Assembly (NCBI RefSeq): GCF_012911975.1
Contig: NZ_SMDQ01000027.1
Location: 1 to 64,000 of the forward strand
DNA length: 64,000 nucleotides
From: Nodosilinea sp. P-1105
GTDB lineage: Bacteria > Cyanobacteriota > Cyanobacteriia > Phormidesmidales > Phormidesmidaceae
Direction of reading: 5' to 3'
In this document: positions 24,879 through 34,108 of the stretch, piece by piece
How positions within the stretch are numbered: the first letter of the stretch is position 1
How the letters are laid out: the number at the start of each line of letters is the position of its first letter
The notes under the pieces: generated by a model
What the model was told of the DNA's origin: nothing
Seen by the model: the letters and a program-made list of their open reading frames with translations, nothing else
Databases searched by the model: none
Position numbers and translations under genes: made by a program

Positions 24879-26519
24879 CTAACGGGGCGTTATCACCCGC
24901 CGAAAGCTAGAGGCCACAATGCGGGGCTGACCGTCGATGGTTTGGACTGTAAAGGTGCGCTCTTCCCGCTGGGTAGAACCGTCAGGGTAAACGTAGGTGT
25001 TTTCGCCCAGAAACTCGATGCGATCGCTGGTTTGATCGGTCACCCGCAGATTTTCCACGGTTACCCGATCGAACTGGGCAAAGAAGTTGGGATCAAACTG
25101 TTGGGCCAAGGCCCCATCAAACTGCGATCGCGCCGCCTGCCAATTCTGATTCGACACATGGTTGTACAACGTGGTCACCGTGGCCTGGGCCGCTGCCGGG
25201 GTCAGGTCAGGACTAGGGGCCGGATCCGGGGGAGATGGGTCTGCGGGAGCCGGCTCTGGGGGAGTGGTTAACTCAGGTTCAGGCGGCTCCGGTTCAGGCT
25301 CAGGCTCAGGTGGCTCAGGGGACAGGGGTGGGGCAGTGTCTTCGGTCTCCAGCTCAGACTCCTCGCCTGAATCAACTGCCACCTCAGGGGACTCTGGGGC
25401 CGGGTCTGTCGCCGTAAACCGCCAGAAAGACCAGACCAGTAGCCCGACAGCAACAACCGCCGCGATCGCCACCCCTGTCAGGGGCCATAACAACGCTGTC
25501 GCTGGTTGTCTCTGTCGTTGGCCAGTTAAGCGCCCATCCGTAGCGTGAACATCCGTAGCCTGGGTCGGTTGAGGGGAGCGCCCCACCGCCACCGTCGGTT
25601 GGGCCTGGGTGTCGGGCGTTGGCACCGCAATTCCCCCAATCCCAGCTTCGGAAGGAATGTAACGGCTCAACGCAGGGGGCAAGGCCCGCAGGGCGGCCAG
25701 AGCTTCAGCGGCAGTGCGGTAGCGGCTGCGAAAGTCATAGCGCACCATGGTGTCTAGCACTGCTGCCAGAGGGGCAGAGACATGGGGAGCATAGGGCTGC
25801 CAGTCCAGTTCGCCGCTGTGGGGGTCAGGGACCAGCTGACTGGGGGCATAGCCCGTCAACGCCTGGATGCCTACCATGCCGACAGCATAGACATCACTAC
25901 TGAACTGAGGCCGTCCAGCCACCTGTTCACTGGGCATGTAGCCCTGGGTGCCAATGGAAATGGTGTGGCTGAGGCCAGATCGCAGGTGGGTGGCCTGGGT
26001 GCTGACCTGCTTCACAGCGCCAAAGTCAATCAACACAATCCGGTTGTCACGATGGCGGCGCATCAGGTTAGACGGCTTGATGTCGCGATGAATCACCCCA
26101 TGGTGGTGCACAAAGGCCAGAATGCCCAACAAATCTCCTAAAAAAGTCACCACCTGCGCTTCTGACCAGGGAGCCGCCTCCAGTTCATGGTCAAGGGCGT
26201 GCCCCTGGACAAAGTCCTGGGCCAAATAAAAGTCCTGGTCTTCTTCAAAGTGGGCCAGTAACCCAGGAATTTGCGGGTGGGAGCCCAACCGATAGAGGGT
26301 CTGGGCTTCGGTGTCAAACAACCGCCGGGCCACCTGCAACTCTTCAGCCGTGGTGACCTGGGGTTGTAGCTGTTTGACCACACAGAGGGGGTGGCCAGGC
26401 AGGTGCAAATCTTGGGCACTAAAGGTTTGGCCGAATCCCCCCGCCCCCAGGGGCTGAATCAGCCGATAGCGACCCCCTATGGGCTTTGACTCTGGGGATA
26501 GATTGGGCAAGCTGGGCAT
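24879..26519 (-). CDS. Serine/threonine protein kinase, transmembrane (Pkn2-type)
   Basis: 546 residues. The kinase domain covers about 18-285. Glycine loop is LGAGGFGQTF, the catalytic loop is HRDIKPSNLM with the Asp, the DFG site is IDFGAVKQ, and the activation stretch ends TQGYMPSEQVAGRPQ. After a linker there is one helix, ALLWPLTGVAIAAVVAVGLLVW, near residues 345-367. A Pro/Glu-rich low-complexity spacer (PEPPEPEPEPEPPE) then leads to a C-terminal extracytoplasmic domain (about 440-546) with LYNHVSNQNWQAARSQF and VYPDGSTQREERTFTV. That domain resembles NTF2-like or SnoaL-like sensors common on cyanobacterial kinases (inference). The compositional bias in the spacer generates long opposite-strand ORFs that should be ignored. 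Confidence 0.9.
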   Translation of the reverse strand: MPSLPNLSPESKPIGGRYRLIQPLGAGGFGQTFSAQDLHLPGHPLCVVKQLQPQVTTAEELQVARRLFDTEAQTLYRLGSHPQIPGLLAHFEEDQDFYLAQDFVQGHALDHELEAAPWSEAQVVTFLGDLLGILAFVHHHGVIHRDIKPSNLMRRHRDNRIVLIDFGAVKQVSTQATHLRSGLSHTISIGTQGYMPSEQVAGRPQFSSDVYAVGMVGIQALTGYAPSQLVPDPHSGELDWQPYAPHVSAPLAAVLDTMVRYDFRSRYRTAAEALAALRALPPALSRYIPSEAGIGGIAVPTPDTQAQPTVAVGRSPQPTQATDVHATDGRLTGQRQRQPATALLWPLTGVAIAAVVAVGLLVWSFWRFTATDPAPESPEVAVDSGEESELETEDTAPPLSPEPPEPEPEPEPPEPELTTPPEPAPADPSPPDPAPSPDLTPAAAQATVTTLYNHVSNQNWQAARSQFDGALAQQFDPNFFAQFDRVTVENLRVTDQTSDRIEFLGENTYVYPDGSTQREERTFTVQTIDGQPRIVASSFRRVITPR

Positions 26520-26711
26520 GGCCTTAGATGAAAGCAGTCAACGGAGCACAGAGTGCTGAGCACACAGTATAGATGACTGACGAACGCAGACTATTTCTGT
26601 TGCACCTGCTGATTAAGCTAAGTTTGCTTGGTGACGACCAGCTTGGGTGGGGGGGGAGGGTGCAGTTTGAACGGTGGTGGGTAGCGATCGCCTGATCTCC
26701 AATCCCAGGAC

Positions 26712-27119
26712 TTACAACATATCAATGGTGTGAGCAATTAGTCCCTGACCAGGTTCAGAGGTTACTCCCGTGATTCGCACTTGCTGACCTGGGGACAGAT
26801 CATTGGCTGTAGCCGCCTGCCCGGCACGAGTAACTGACGTTTCCGCCTCTAGGGCAATATCGTATGACCCAGCTTGGGTCATGACCACTAGTTGTAGTGG
26901 CCAACTTTCCATCACCTCAGTAATCTCTCCTGTAATTGTTGTCATGGCTGAATCATCAGAAGCAGGAACATGGGCCGCAGAATCGTCTAAAGGGGGCAAG
27001 GTATCGTAGGAAGGCGCCTGACAACTTAATAAAAGGGCCGCTCCTACCATCCAGCATAGACCACTTAACCAAGCCACTCTGCCAGCAACTCTCCCGATGA
27101 AGGGGGCAGTAGTTAACAT
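26712..27119 (-). CDS. Putative small lipoprotein with an OB-like domain
   Basis: 135 residues from ATG 27119; a TTG four codons upstream is less likely. The hydrophobic run LSGLCWMVGAALLLSC ends in a lipobox Cys (LLLSC). The remaining ~75 residues contain ITGEITEVMESWPLQLVVMT, SYDIALEAETSVTRAG and LSPGQQVRITGV, a short beta-barrel pattern seen in DUF5666/OB-fold proteins (inference). Same strand as the V8-like protease, 81 bases downstream of it, so possibly one transcript. Confidence 0.55.
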   Translation of the reverse strand: MLTTAPFIGRVAGRVAWLSGLCWMVGAALLLSCQAPSYDTLPPLDDSAAHVPASDDSAMTTITGEITEVMESWPLQLVVMTQAGSYDIALEAETSVTRAGQAATANDLSPGQQVRITGVTSEPGQGLIAHTIDML

Positions 27120-27200
27120 AAGCCAATCCAAATCATGGGTGTAGCTGTCAATGTACGTTGGGCCGACGTTAGCAGTGTAACCTCGGCCCTAGGGCGATCG

Positions 27201-28262
27201 CTAAGACTGCCCTTCTGCCTTCCACTTCTGGATGTTGTCGAACACAGGCTTAGTAATGCGGGTCGCCGAGTTACCAGAGCTAGAGCCATTGGTATGGATT
27301 CCCACGGCATAGCGCTTGCCATTCAGCAGCCGCCAGACTGGCGAACCACTCTGACCCCCAGCGGTATCGATGTTATAGACCAGGGTGCGGCTCGTGACTC
27401 GCTCAATGCGGCGGGCATGCCACCATTGGGTACCCGTGGGCTTATCGCCAGGGTAGCCCGATAAATTGACATGCAGGTTGTTCAGATTACTATTGCTGTA
27501 GTTGCCATAGCCAAAGTAACCCAACTGCTGACCATACTGACAGGTTTGGGGCAAGATAATCGCCCCATAGTCGTGGCTACGCCGACGGTTTTGCGTCCAG
27601 CCTTTAACGCTGCGTAAGTTAGACGACCGGCAGGATCCGTAGGGACGGCTGGAGCCATTGCGGCCTGGAATCACTTCCACCTCTTTAACCCATCCGCCTC
27701 GGCTATGGATGTAGATACAGTGGCCAGCGGTAATCACAGTACGGTGCCCGACCAACCAACCAGTCCCAATCCATTGGCTGTTATCTTGGGCGGTAATGCG
27801 TAAGCTGCAAATGGTACGCCAGGGATAGCTGGTTGTATTTTGAATTTGAATGCGGTCATCAGTGCCGATGACCACTTCCTGGACCAGGCTAGAAAAATCG
27901 GGCTGCCGCAGCAAAGCCCCAATCATCGGATCGTCTAGGTCGGCATACCAGACATCGAGCAGCTTGTCTTCGCCTCGGGCTTCTACTTGCTCTTGGCGGG
28001 ACGTATAGAGAACACTCTGATCAAATCCAGGGACAGTCTCTAAACCCAACCGACTACCATCCGTCACCGCTGCACCATCAACACCGACAAACGCTTCAGC
28101 AACATCCGCTTGATCCTGGCTAATCAAGCCATTACTGGATGTCTCAGCATCCTCGTCACTGTCATTAAAGGCAGCCTTAACAAAGGGAGGCTCATAACCT
28201 TCTGCAATGCCTTCCAACTCCACAGACTCACCCACAGATTCGTCTAAATAAGTGGTTGTCAT
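27201..28262 (-). CDS. Trypsin-like serine protease of the V8/glutamyl endopeptidase type with acidic N-terminal region
   Basis: 353 residues. The C-terminal ~215 residues are a chymotrypsin-fold protease. The catalytic triad is readable as H in VITAGHCIYIH, D in SHDYGAIILP and S in GGQSGSPVW, with V8-like spacing. The domain is introduced by TICSLRITAQDNSQWIGTGW. No signal peptide or membrane helix is seen; the first ~135 residues are acidic (LDESVGESVELEGIAEG, NDSDEDAETSSNG) and could be a propeptide that keeps the enzyme inactive. Cellular location is therefore unclear. Cleavage after acidic residues is inferred from family only. Confidence 0.8.
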   Translation of the reverse strand: MTTTYLDESVGESVELEGIAEGYEPPFVKAAFNDSDEDAETSSNGLISQDQADVAEAFVGVDGAAVTDGSRLGLETVPGFDQSVLYTSRQEQVEARGEDKLLDVWYADLDDPMIGALLRQPDFSSLVQEVVIGTDDRIQIQNTTSYPWRTICSLRITAQDNSQWIGTGWLVGHRTVITAGHCIYIHSRGGWVKEVEVIPGRNGSSRPYGSCRSSNLRSVKGWTQNRRRSHDYGAIILPQTCQYGQQLGYFGYGNYSNSNLNNLHVNLSGYPGDKPTGTQWWHARRIERVTSRTLVYNIDTAGGQSGSPVWRLLNGKRYAVGIHTNGSSSGNSATRITKPVFDNIQKWKAEGQS

Positions 28263-28572
28263 AAGTAATTACGCTCCTAGGCGTTAGGTAGAAAGTTTCG
28301 TGGGGAAACTCTCATCCTTTGTAGCCCTGGACCCCATGGCAATCACACTACCCGTGCGGGTCATCTTTGACGACCGCCAGACTGGCTTGATGTTGGCTAT
28401 TAGAACAAGGTTCCATCTGAGGTTGACCCGGCAGGCACTAAAATTTCCCCGCCGTACAAAAAATATCTACGTTTTATAACACTATGCTAGGGGGTCTTCC
28501 AAGGGAGCCTAACGGTGCGGGTAAGCTAAGTAATTGGACAGATGTTGATTCAACCCGATAGTTTGGCACCCT
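28263..28572. other. Divergent gap between V8-like protease and cimA
   Basis: 310 bases without a gene. It must hold promoters in both directions. GCAAAAATATC-like AT-rich sequence lies around 28455-28490. No riboswitch or repeat was recognised; GTTTGGCACCCTATG precedes the cimA start without a clear Shine-Dalgarno. Confidence 0.3.
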
Positions 28573-30225
28573 ATGGCTCAGCGTAACGGACAGGCAAAGG
28601 CTTCCATCCAAATTTACGACACCACCCTGCGGGATGGCGCCCAGCGAGAGGGGTTAGCCCTGTCCATTGAAGACAAAATTCGCATTGCCCGTAAGCTCGA
28701 TGCCCTGGGGGTACCGTTTATTGAGGGGGGCTGGCCGGGGGCCAACCCCAAGGATGTGCAGTTTTTTTGGCAACTGAAAGAAGCGCCCCTGGCCCAAGCT
28801 AAACTAACTGCCTTTTGTGCCACCCGGCGGCCGGGTAGGCAAGCCGCCGCAGAACCCATGCTACAGCCCGTGTTAGCCGCAGGCACCGAGTGGATTACCC
28901 TGTTTGGCAAGTCTTGGGATTTGCATGTCACCACTGGGCTGCAAACCACCTTGGCCGAGAACCTGGCGATGATTGATGACACGATTCGCTACTTCAAAAG
29001 CCAGGGGCGCCGGATCATCTACGATGCCGAGCACTGGTTTGATGGCTACCAGGCCAACCCTGACTATGCCCTGCAAACCCTAGCGGCTGCCGCCAATGCC
29101 GGGGCAGAATGGCTGGTGCTATGCGACACCAATGGCGGTACTCTGCCCGGGGATGTGGGGGCGATCGCAGCCGCCGTTCACACCTGGCTCCAGACCCGGC
29201 CCGGCCCCGGCCCCCAATTGGGCATTCACACCCACAATGACAGCGGTACAGCGGTAGCCAATGCCATGGCCGCCGTCGAGGCGGGGGCCACCATGGTCCA
29301 GGGCACCATCAATGGCTACGGGGAACGTTGCGGCAACGCCAACCTCTGTACCTTGATCCCCAACTTGCAGGTGAAGCTGGGGTACCCCTGCATCGCGCCA
29401 GCCCGCCTAGAAACCCTGGCGGAAACCAGTCGATTTATCAGTGAAGTGGTTAACCTCGCCCCCGACGACCATGCCCCCTATGTGGGTCGCTCTGCCTTTG
29501 CCCACAAGGGGGGTATCCATGTCAGCGCTGTGCAAAAAGAGCCCAAAACCTACGAACATATTGATCCTGCTACCGTGGGCAACAGCCGCCGGATTGTGGT
29601 GTCTGATCAGGCGGGCATGAGCAATGTGCTGGTCAAGGCTCGCAGCTTTGGGTTGACGTTGGATCGTCAAAATCCGGCCTCCCGTCAATTGCTCAATCGA
29701 CTCAAAACCTTGGAGCATGACGGCTATCAGTTCGAAGCAGCGGAGGCTAGTTTTGAGCTGTTGATGCGGGAGTCTTTGGGGGAACGGCCCTGTTTCTTTG
29801 ACCTGAAGGGGTTTCAGATTAATTGCCAGCGCCAGGGGAATGGCGCTAACCACAACAGCCAGTCGTTAGCTACCATCAAAGTGGCCGTCAATGGGCAAGA
29901 CATTTTGGCCGCTGCCGAGGGAAATGGGCCGGTGGCAGCCCTGGATAATGCCCTGCGCCAGGCCCTGACCACCTTCTACCCGGCGATCGCCAACTTCCAC
30001 CTCTCTGACTACAAGGTACGAATTATTGACAGTGGCGCCGGTACAGCGGCCAAAACCCGGGTCTTAGTAGAATCCACCAATGGCTACCAGCGCTGGACTA
30101 CCCTGGGGGTATCCACCAACATCATTGAGGCCTCTTATCAGGCGGTTACCGAGGGGCTAGAATATGGTCTGATGTTGGAGACAAAGCCGCTGTTCTGCGC
30201 GATCGCCTCAGACTACGCCCTCTAA
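28573..30225 (+). CDS. cimA: Citramalate synthase
   Basis: 550 residues. The HMGL-like TIM barrel opens with IQIYDTTLRDGAQREGLALS. It continues with FIEGGWPGANPKD, ITLFGKSWDLHVTTGL, LCDTNGGTLPGDV and IHTHNDSGTAVANAMAAVEA, and the metal-site motif GTINGYGERCGNANL. Then come the linker KGGIHVSAVQKEPKTYEH and a C-terminal LeuA-type regulatory dimer domain (residues about 440-545). The size and C-terminal layout are those of CimA type 2, which condenses pyruvate with acetyl-CoA to make citramalate for threonine-independent isoleucine synthesis. 2-isopropylmalate synthase is the main alternative, but the KSWDLHVTTGL segment favours CimA. Confidence 0.88.
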   Translation: MAQRNGQAKASIQIYDTTLRDGAQREGLALSIEDKIRIARKLDALGVPFIEGGWPGANPKDVQFFWQLKEAPLAQAKLTAFCATRRPGRQAAAEPMLQPVLAAGTEWITLFGKSWDLHVTTGLQTTLAENLAMIDDTIRYFKSQGRRIIYDAEHWFDGYQANPDYALQTLAAAANAGAEWLVLCDTNGGTLPGDVGAIAAAVHTWLQTRPGPGPQLGIHTHNDSGTAVANAMAAVEAGATMVQGTINGYGERCGNANLCTLIPNLQVKLGYPCIAPARLETLAETSRFISEVVNLAPDDHAPYVGRSAFAHKGGIHVSAVQKEPKTYEHIDPATVGNSRRIVVSDQAGMSNVLVKARSFGLTLDRQNPASRQLLNRLKTLEHDGYQFEAAEASFELLMRESLGERPCFFDLKGFQINCQRQGNGANHNSQSLATIKVAVNGQDILAAAEGNGPVAALDNALRQALTTFYPAIANFHLSDYKVRIIDSGAGTAAKTRVLVESTNGYQRWTTLGVSTNIIEASYQAVTEGLEYGLMLETKPLFCAIASDYAL

Positions 30226-30495
30226 CCTTATCCGAGCTTGCCCCGAGTTCGAACAAGAGTCATGCTTGGGCTGATAGCTTAACTATCCCTCTCTACAAAG
30301 CCTGTACTGCTCGCGCAGTGACCCCAGGCGATGTCCTGAGCTGGTCAAAGTAGGCAGGGGTTGTTCCCCTCCCGGAGGGACAGCGGTAAGTTAGTCTGGG
30401 TTAAAACGCAATATTCATCGCAACGTTATCAGCCGTTTCCCATTAGAATATCTTCGTTCGGGCTTATGGCCCATAGCCTAGTTCAGTGAGGTTCC
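30226..30495. other. Gap between cimA and the RodZ-like gene, possible structured element
   Basis: 270 bases with no ORF. ACTGCTCGCGCAGT (30311-30324 region) and CCCCTCCCGGAGGGA can form hairpins, and GTCCTGAGCTGGTCAAAG resembles the CCTGAGCTTGTCGAAGG repeat family. A non-coding RNA is possible, but no known RNA signature (6S, SRP, RNase P, tmRNA) was matched. Confidence 0.3.
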
Positions 30496-31377
30496 GTGGC
30501 TAAGTTAGCACCTACCCAAGTCGAACAGCTCCAAAATATTGGGGCTTACCTGCGCCAGGTGCGCCAAGAGCAAGGGTTATCCCTAGACCTTTTGGCGAAT
30601 CAAGTTTTTATTCGACCGGCTTTGCTGCATGCTTTGGAAACAGGAAACGATGATGCCCTGCCTGAACCAGTGTTTATTCAAGGCTTCATCCGTCGTTATG
30701 CCGAAGCGCTAGGGCTTGACGGCCAAGGCATTTCCCAGGAATTTGCCGTTACCCCGGTGGACGTGCTGCCCAGTCCTGAACGCTTGGTTAACGCTGACAC
30801 TGATGGCGTAGTGGAACCTAAAACCCGCCACAGCATCCGAGTCTTGGAAAAAGCGGCCCCTGCGCCAACTACGGCTCGTCGTTCTACTCCTAAATCTAAG
30901 TCTTCGCTCCCTGGGTGGTTGGGGCTTGGGGCTGTAGCCCTGCTACTCATCGCTGGCCTGTGGGCCTTATTTGGCCGCACCGATCCCTCCCCGGTAGCGG
31001 GTACCCCCACTGACCCAGCCACGGAAGCCAATGGGGTAGGCATGGCTGAGGGAGAGGATGACGCCGCGTCAGCGGATACCGTGGTGGTGGAGTCTGCTCC
31101 CTTGGAGGCTCCGATTGTGGTTACGGCCCGGTTGAGCGAGCGGGCTTGGTTGAGCGTCGTGGCTGATGGTTCGAACGTCTACGAAGGCACCCCCGAAATC
31201 GGGTTTGAGGAAACCTGGACGGCTGAAGATACCCTCGTCTTTACCACTGGCAATGCTGGGGGCGTAGAGCTGTCGGTAAATGGGGATGACCCGGTGGAAC
31301 TCGGCAACTCTGGGGATGTGCGCACCCTGACGTTGACCCCAGAGTCGGGGGCTGAAACCCTGGCAACATCTCCCTAA
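30496..31377 (+). CDS. RodZ-like protein: HTH domain, membrane helix, DUF4115 domain
   Basis: 293 residues starting at GTG 30496. Residues about 8-75 form a Cro/C1-like helix-turn-helix of RodZ type (IGAYLRQVRQEQGLSLDLLA, then FIQGFIRRYAEALGLDG). Residues about 130-155 hold a membrane helix (LPGWLGLGAVALLLIAGLWAL). A low-complexity Asp/Thr linker leads to a C-terminal domain (APIVVTARLSERAWLSVVAD, FEETWTAEDTLVFTTGNAGG) of DUF4115 type. RodZ couples MreB filaments to cell-wall synthesis and cell shape. tatC follows 78 bases downstream. Confidence 0.82.
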   Translation: MAKLAPTQVEQLQNIGAYLRQVRQEQGLSLDLLANQVFIRPALLHALETGNDDALPEPVFIQGFIRRYAEALGLDGQGISQEFAVTPVDVLPSPERLVNADTDGVVEPKTRHSIRVLEKAAPAPTTARRSTPKSKSSLPGWLGLGAVALLLIAGLWALFGRTDPSPVAGTPTDPATEANGVGMAEGEDDAASADTVVVESAPLEAPIVVTARLSERAWLSVVADGSNVYEGTPEIGFEETWTAEDTLVFTTGNAGGVELSVNGDDPVELGNSGDVRTLTLTPESGAETLATSP

Positions 31378-31398
31378 GCCCAGCCAGGTTGAGCCGTG

Positions 31399-31420
31399 GG
31401 AGCGATCGCTCCTCTACAAT
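31399..31420 (+). promoter_or_regulatory. HIP1 palindrome and minus-10-like box before tatC
   Basis: GGAGCGATCGCTCC is a perfect 14-bp palindrome with a HIP1 core at 31399-31412. It is followed by TACAAT at 31415-31420, a plausible minus-10 about 35 bases before the tatC start. Whether the palindrome has regulatory meaning is unknown; HIP1 is a genome-wide element. Confidence 0.35.
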
Positions 31421-31455
31421 AAAACCATTGCGTCCATAGCCCACTTGCCACGCCT

Positions 31456-32250
31456 ATGACACCGCCCACCGAGCTTGATACCGCCGAGACCCAGACGGTT
31501 AGCCCCAACGGTGCCACCGCCAACCCCAAGGCTGACTTGGACGAAGTCCCCAACGATGTGGAAATGTCCCTGTTCGACCATTTGGAAGAACTGCGGATGC
31601 GCATTTTTTACTCGCTGATTGCCGTTTTGGCTGGGATTATCCTGTGCTTTTGGCAAGTCAATCGCATTGTCACCCTGCTGGAGATTCCGGCACAAGGAGC
31701 GAAGTTTTTACAGCTTTCCCCTGGGGAGTATTTCTTTGTTTCCCTAAAGGTGGCAGGCTATAGCGGCATTGTTATCGCCAGCCCGTTTATTCTTTACCAG
31801 GTGGTGCTGTTTGTGCTGCCAGGGCTGACCCGACGCGAACGGCGGCTGATTGGGCCGCTGGTGTTAGGGTCCAGTGTTCTATTCTTTGCTGGGCTGTTTT
31901 TCGCCTACTTTGCCTTGATCCCGGCGGCTCTGAATTTCTTTATCAGCTATGGGGCCGACGTGGTGGAACAGCTGTGGTCCATCGATCGCTACTTCGAGTT
32001 TGTGCTGCTGCTGCTGTTTAGCACCGGTCTAGCCTTTCAAATTCCAGTGGTGCAGCTGTTGCTAGGACTGTTGGGTATTGTCAGCTCTAAGCAAATGCTG
32101 TCGGGTTGGCGCTACGTGTTACTGGGGGCAGCGGTGCTGGGGGCAGTGCTGACACCATCGACGGACCCAATTACCCAAAGTTTACTCGGGGGGGCGGTGC
32201 TATTTCTTTACTTTGGTGGCATTTTCATGGTTAAGGCCATTGGCCGCTAG
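31456..32250 (+). CDS. tatC: Twin-arginine translocase subunit TatC
   Basis: 264 residues with six membrane helices. After a polar N-terminal extension of about 34 residues come the conserved [20 protein letters not shown], then [36 protein letters not shown], the helix [20 protein letters not shown], and the C-terminal [19 protein letters not shown]-type end. TatC recognises twin-arginine signals such as the one on PotD in this window. The polar extension is longer than in most TatC proteins. Confidence 0.93.
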   Translation: MTPPTELDTAETQTVSPNGATANPKADLDEVPNDVEMSLFDHLEELRMRIFYSLIAVLAGIILCFWQVNRIVTLLEIPAQGAKFLQLSPGEYFFVSLKVAGYSGIVIASPFILYQVVLFVLPGLTRRERRLIGPLVLGSSVLFFAGLFFAYFALIPAALNFFISYGADVVEQLWSIDRYFEFVLLLLFSTGLAFQIPVVQLLLGLLGIVSSKQMLSGWRYVLLGAAVLGAVLTPSTDPITQSLLGGAVLFLYFGGIFMVKAIGR

Positions 32251-32274
32251 TCCGTCCCTGGCAAAGGGACTATC

Positions 32275-32333
32275 CCAAGTCCAGCTCGGGATCTAGAGTT
32301 GTCCCCCAGGCAAAACTCCAGGTCTGGACTTAG
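32275..32333 (-). repeat. 67-bp hairpin repeat family, copy B (inverted, shortened)
   Basis: CCAAGTCCAG at 32275-32284 and CTGGACT at 32324-32330 bound a core (CTCGGGATCTAGAG, CAGGCAAAACTCCAGG) that matches the complement of copies C and D. It lies 24 bases after the tatC stop. Confidence 0.7.
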
Positions 32334-32379
32334 ATCGGGTTTATGTCAAAACGGTGAGCCAAGGGGCAGCAAGCTGTGG

Positions 32380-32458
32380 ATTTTTGGCATACTGTAATAA
32401 TGTTTGGAGCAATACTCTAGGCAAGCACTCTGAGATCTTGGCCGACTGTACCAAGGCT
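32380..32458. repeat. Degenerate copy of the CTAG-ended repeat
   Basis: Ends in CGACTGTACCAAGGCTCTAA, the same right end as the following full copy, and contains CATACTGTA upstream. Probably an older copy directly next to the younger one. Confidence 0.4.
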
Positions 32459-32564
32459 CTAAAACGCCGGTTCAGATCCCAGGGTTCTGTCCCTGGATGC
32501 CCAAAAAACGTGGCCAATCAGCCCAAGAACCCTGGGATCTTGACATACTGTACCAAGGCTCTAG
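32459..32564. repeat. CTAG-ended dispersed repeat, 106 bp, copy 2
   Basis: Starts CTAAAACGCCGGTTCAGATC and ends GACATACTGTACC...CTCTAG. Read on the complement it aligns base for base over most of its length with 46564-46670. Stem arms ATCCCAGGGTTCT and AGAACCCTGGGAT are complementary, so the RNA would fold into one long hairpin. Confidence 0.8.
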
Positions 32565-32587
32565 CAGACGTCACTGATTAAACCCCT

Positions 32588-32803
32588 ATGTTTCTAGACG
32601 AACTTTCTCCTTTCGCCAGAGAACTTGCCAGCCATCCTGTACCTTTCCTGGGTGGACTGGCCTCTGGTCTGTTGCGCTTAAGCTTAAACGACGACCCCGT
32701 TAAGTCCTGGCTAGCGAAGCAGGGGGTTAACCCCAGCATTATGACCAGCGACCACGACAATCATCGCAATGGCGATGGGCCTCAATCCATTACGATTGAC
32801 TAA
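32588..32803 (+). CDS. Small hypothetical protein
   Basis: 71 residues. It begins FLDELSPFARELASHPVPFLGGLASGLLRLSL, an amphipathic/hydrophobic helix pair, then DDPVKSWLAKQG, and ends in a polar Asp/Asn/His tail. From memory similar small proteins occur in many cyanobacteria, but no function is known. There is no clear ribosome-binding site, and the protein starts only 24 bases after a repeat, so the assignment is moderate. Confidence 0.5.
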   Translation: MFLDELSPFARELASHPVPFLGGLASGLLRLSLNDDPVKSWLAKQGVNPSIMTSDHDNHRNGDGPQSITID

Positions 32804-32861
32804 TTGCAGGCGGAGGGCTGCGACAACCCTAGGGGTCTGTCGAGGAGATTTCTGTAATGGC

Positions 32862-33560
32862 TTAGGCTGCAGGTAGTAATGCTGCTGTCCACCGCTGCAC
32901 CCGCTCTATCATGTGCTGTCGCTGAAGGCTGGACGGTTCCAGGCTGGCGGCAGTTAGGGCTCGTTGGTAATCGGCGATCGCACAGTTCCAGTCACCCCGT
33001 AGGTGATAGGTGCGGCCTCGTTCAGCGTAAACAAAGTCCGGTAGTTGATGAAAAATTAACGCCTCTTCAAATTGAGCCAGGGCGCCATCCCAATTTCCCA
33101 AATCCCGCAGAGTGATCCCCAGGTTAATGCGAGCTTTGATATTAAACGGGTTCAGATCGATGGCCTGCTCATAGTCATCCACGGCCTTCATCTTTTGGCC
33201 GAGGGCAACATAGCAACTGGCTCGGTTGTTATAGGCCTGATCTAGACTGGCATCGAGTTGAATGGCGCGACTGCAATCAGCTAACGCCGCTTGGTGATGG
33301 CCACTCCACAACTGCACCAGCCCCCGGTTACTGTAGTAGGCGGCTCGCTGGGGATGCCGGTCAATCAGCTGGTCCAACAGGGCTAGGGCCCAGTCATACT
33401 GCTGGCGTTGAATAGCGCGATGGGCAGATTGGCTGATTACATTGTCGGGGACAGCCATGGGTAATGGCCTGACTGGCTTAACCGCAACCCTGCCGGGGTT
33501 GGGGGCAGGAGCGGTGATCGTTGCCGTTGCTGTGCGCCTAGGGTGTTGGTAGATGTCCAT
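32862..33560 (-). CDS. Tetratricopeptide repeat protein
   Basis: 232 residues. After a ~45-residue Pro/Ala-rich head, about four to five TPR units can be traced: WALALLDQLIDRHPQRAAYY, NRGLVQLWSGHHQAALAD, YNNRASCYVALGQKMKAVDD, ARINLGITLRDLGNWDGALA and YHLRGDWNCAIADYQRALTA. Such proteins are adaptors for protein-protein contact. No signal peptide; cytoplasmic. No operon partner. Confidence 0.85.
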   Translation of the reverse strand: MDIYQHPRRTATATITAPAPNPGRVAVKPVRPLPMAVPDNVISQSAHRAIQRQQYDWALALLDQLIDRHPQRAAYYSNRGLVQLWSGHHQAALADCSRAIQLDASLDQAYNNRASCYVALGQKMKAVDDYEQAIDLNPFNIKARINLGITLRDLGNWDGALAQFEEALIFHQLPDFVYAERGRTYHLRGDWNCAIADYQRALTAASLEPSSLQRQHMIERVQRWTAALLPAA

Positions 33561-34108
33561 GATTGGTCCTGTCGATTACGGGTGTGCTTAACCGGCTCGA
33601 TAGTCCATCGCTGACAGGGTTAGAGGTAATCCTGCGATTTCTGGCTATAGAGTCGCATTAATAGTGGATTGATCCAGGCCATGGGTGTGGCAGTTATTGG
33701 GTTGTCTTGCACTAGGGCATAAATCAGCAAGATTCCTGACTTATCCAGACATGAATTGGCATAAGGGATATCAATCATGCCTGATGTACTGCCATACTCC
33801 CACCAACCTAAAGCTGGCTAAACCGCAAAAGGACGTAGATTTCTCGGGGGGGGTTCTGGCTTAAGTGGGATTTGGTTGGTTTTCTCGGGGTTTGTACGCA
33901 GATGGCTTATGTAGTTTCTTTAGGTCTCATGAATCAGCGTTAAATTCTCTGGGAGGAGATTTTGTTTTGTGACAGTTCTGAGGGGTGGACCTAAGTCCTG
34001 CTGAACCTAGCCGCTAGAATTCAAAACAGTGGATGCGGTCAAGAAGATACCCGTCTTGTGGCGGCGATCGACACGCTCTCAATGTTGCTGTTATTCATGC
34101 CAAGGATT
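33561..34108. other. Gap before the 152-residue gene, nothing recognised
   Basis: About 550 bases divergent from the TPR gene. GGGAGGAGATTTTG (33949-33963) looks like a strong ribosome-binding site, but the only downstream start, GTG at 33970, opens an 11-codon frame. No tRNA, hairpin terminator or dispersed repeat identified. Confidence 0.3.

Noticed and set aside
25162-25548. Gly/Ser-rich opposite-strand ORF within the kinase gene
   Set aside because: It is the complement of the Pro/Glu-rich spacer of the kinase. Composition alone keeps the frame open.
30226-30495. Candidate 6S, SRP or RNase P RNA in the gap after cimA
   Set aside because: Known core motifs of these RNAs were not found. 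Hairpins there are modest.
33949-34004. Short ORF behind a strong Shine-Dalgarno (GGGAGGAGA) with GTG at 33970
   Set aside because: Only 11 codons and no conserved features; a leader peptide is possible but cannot be supported.
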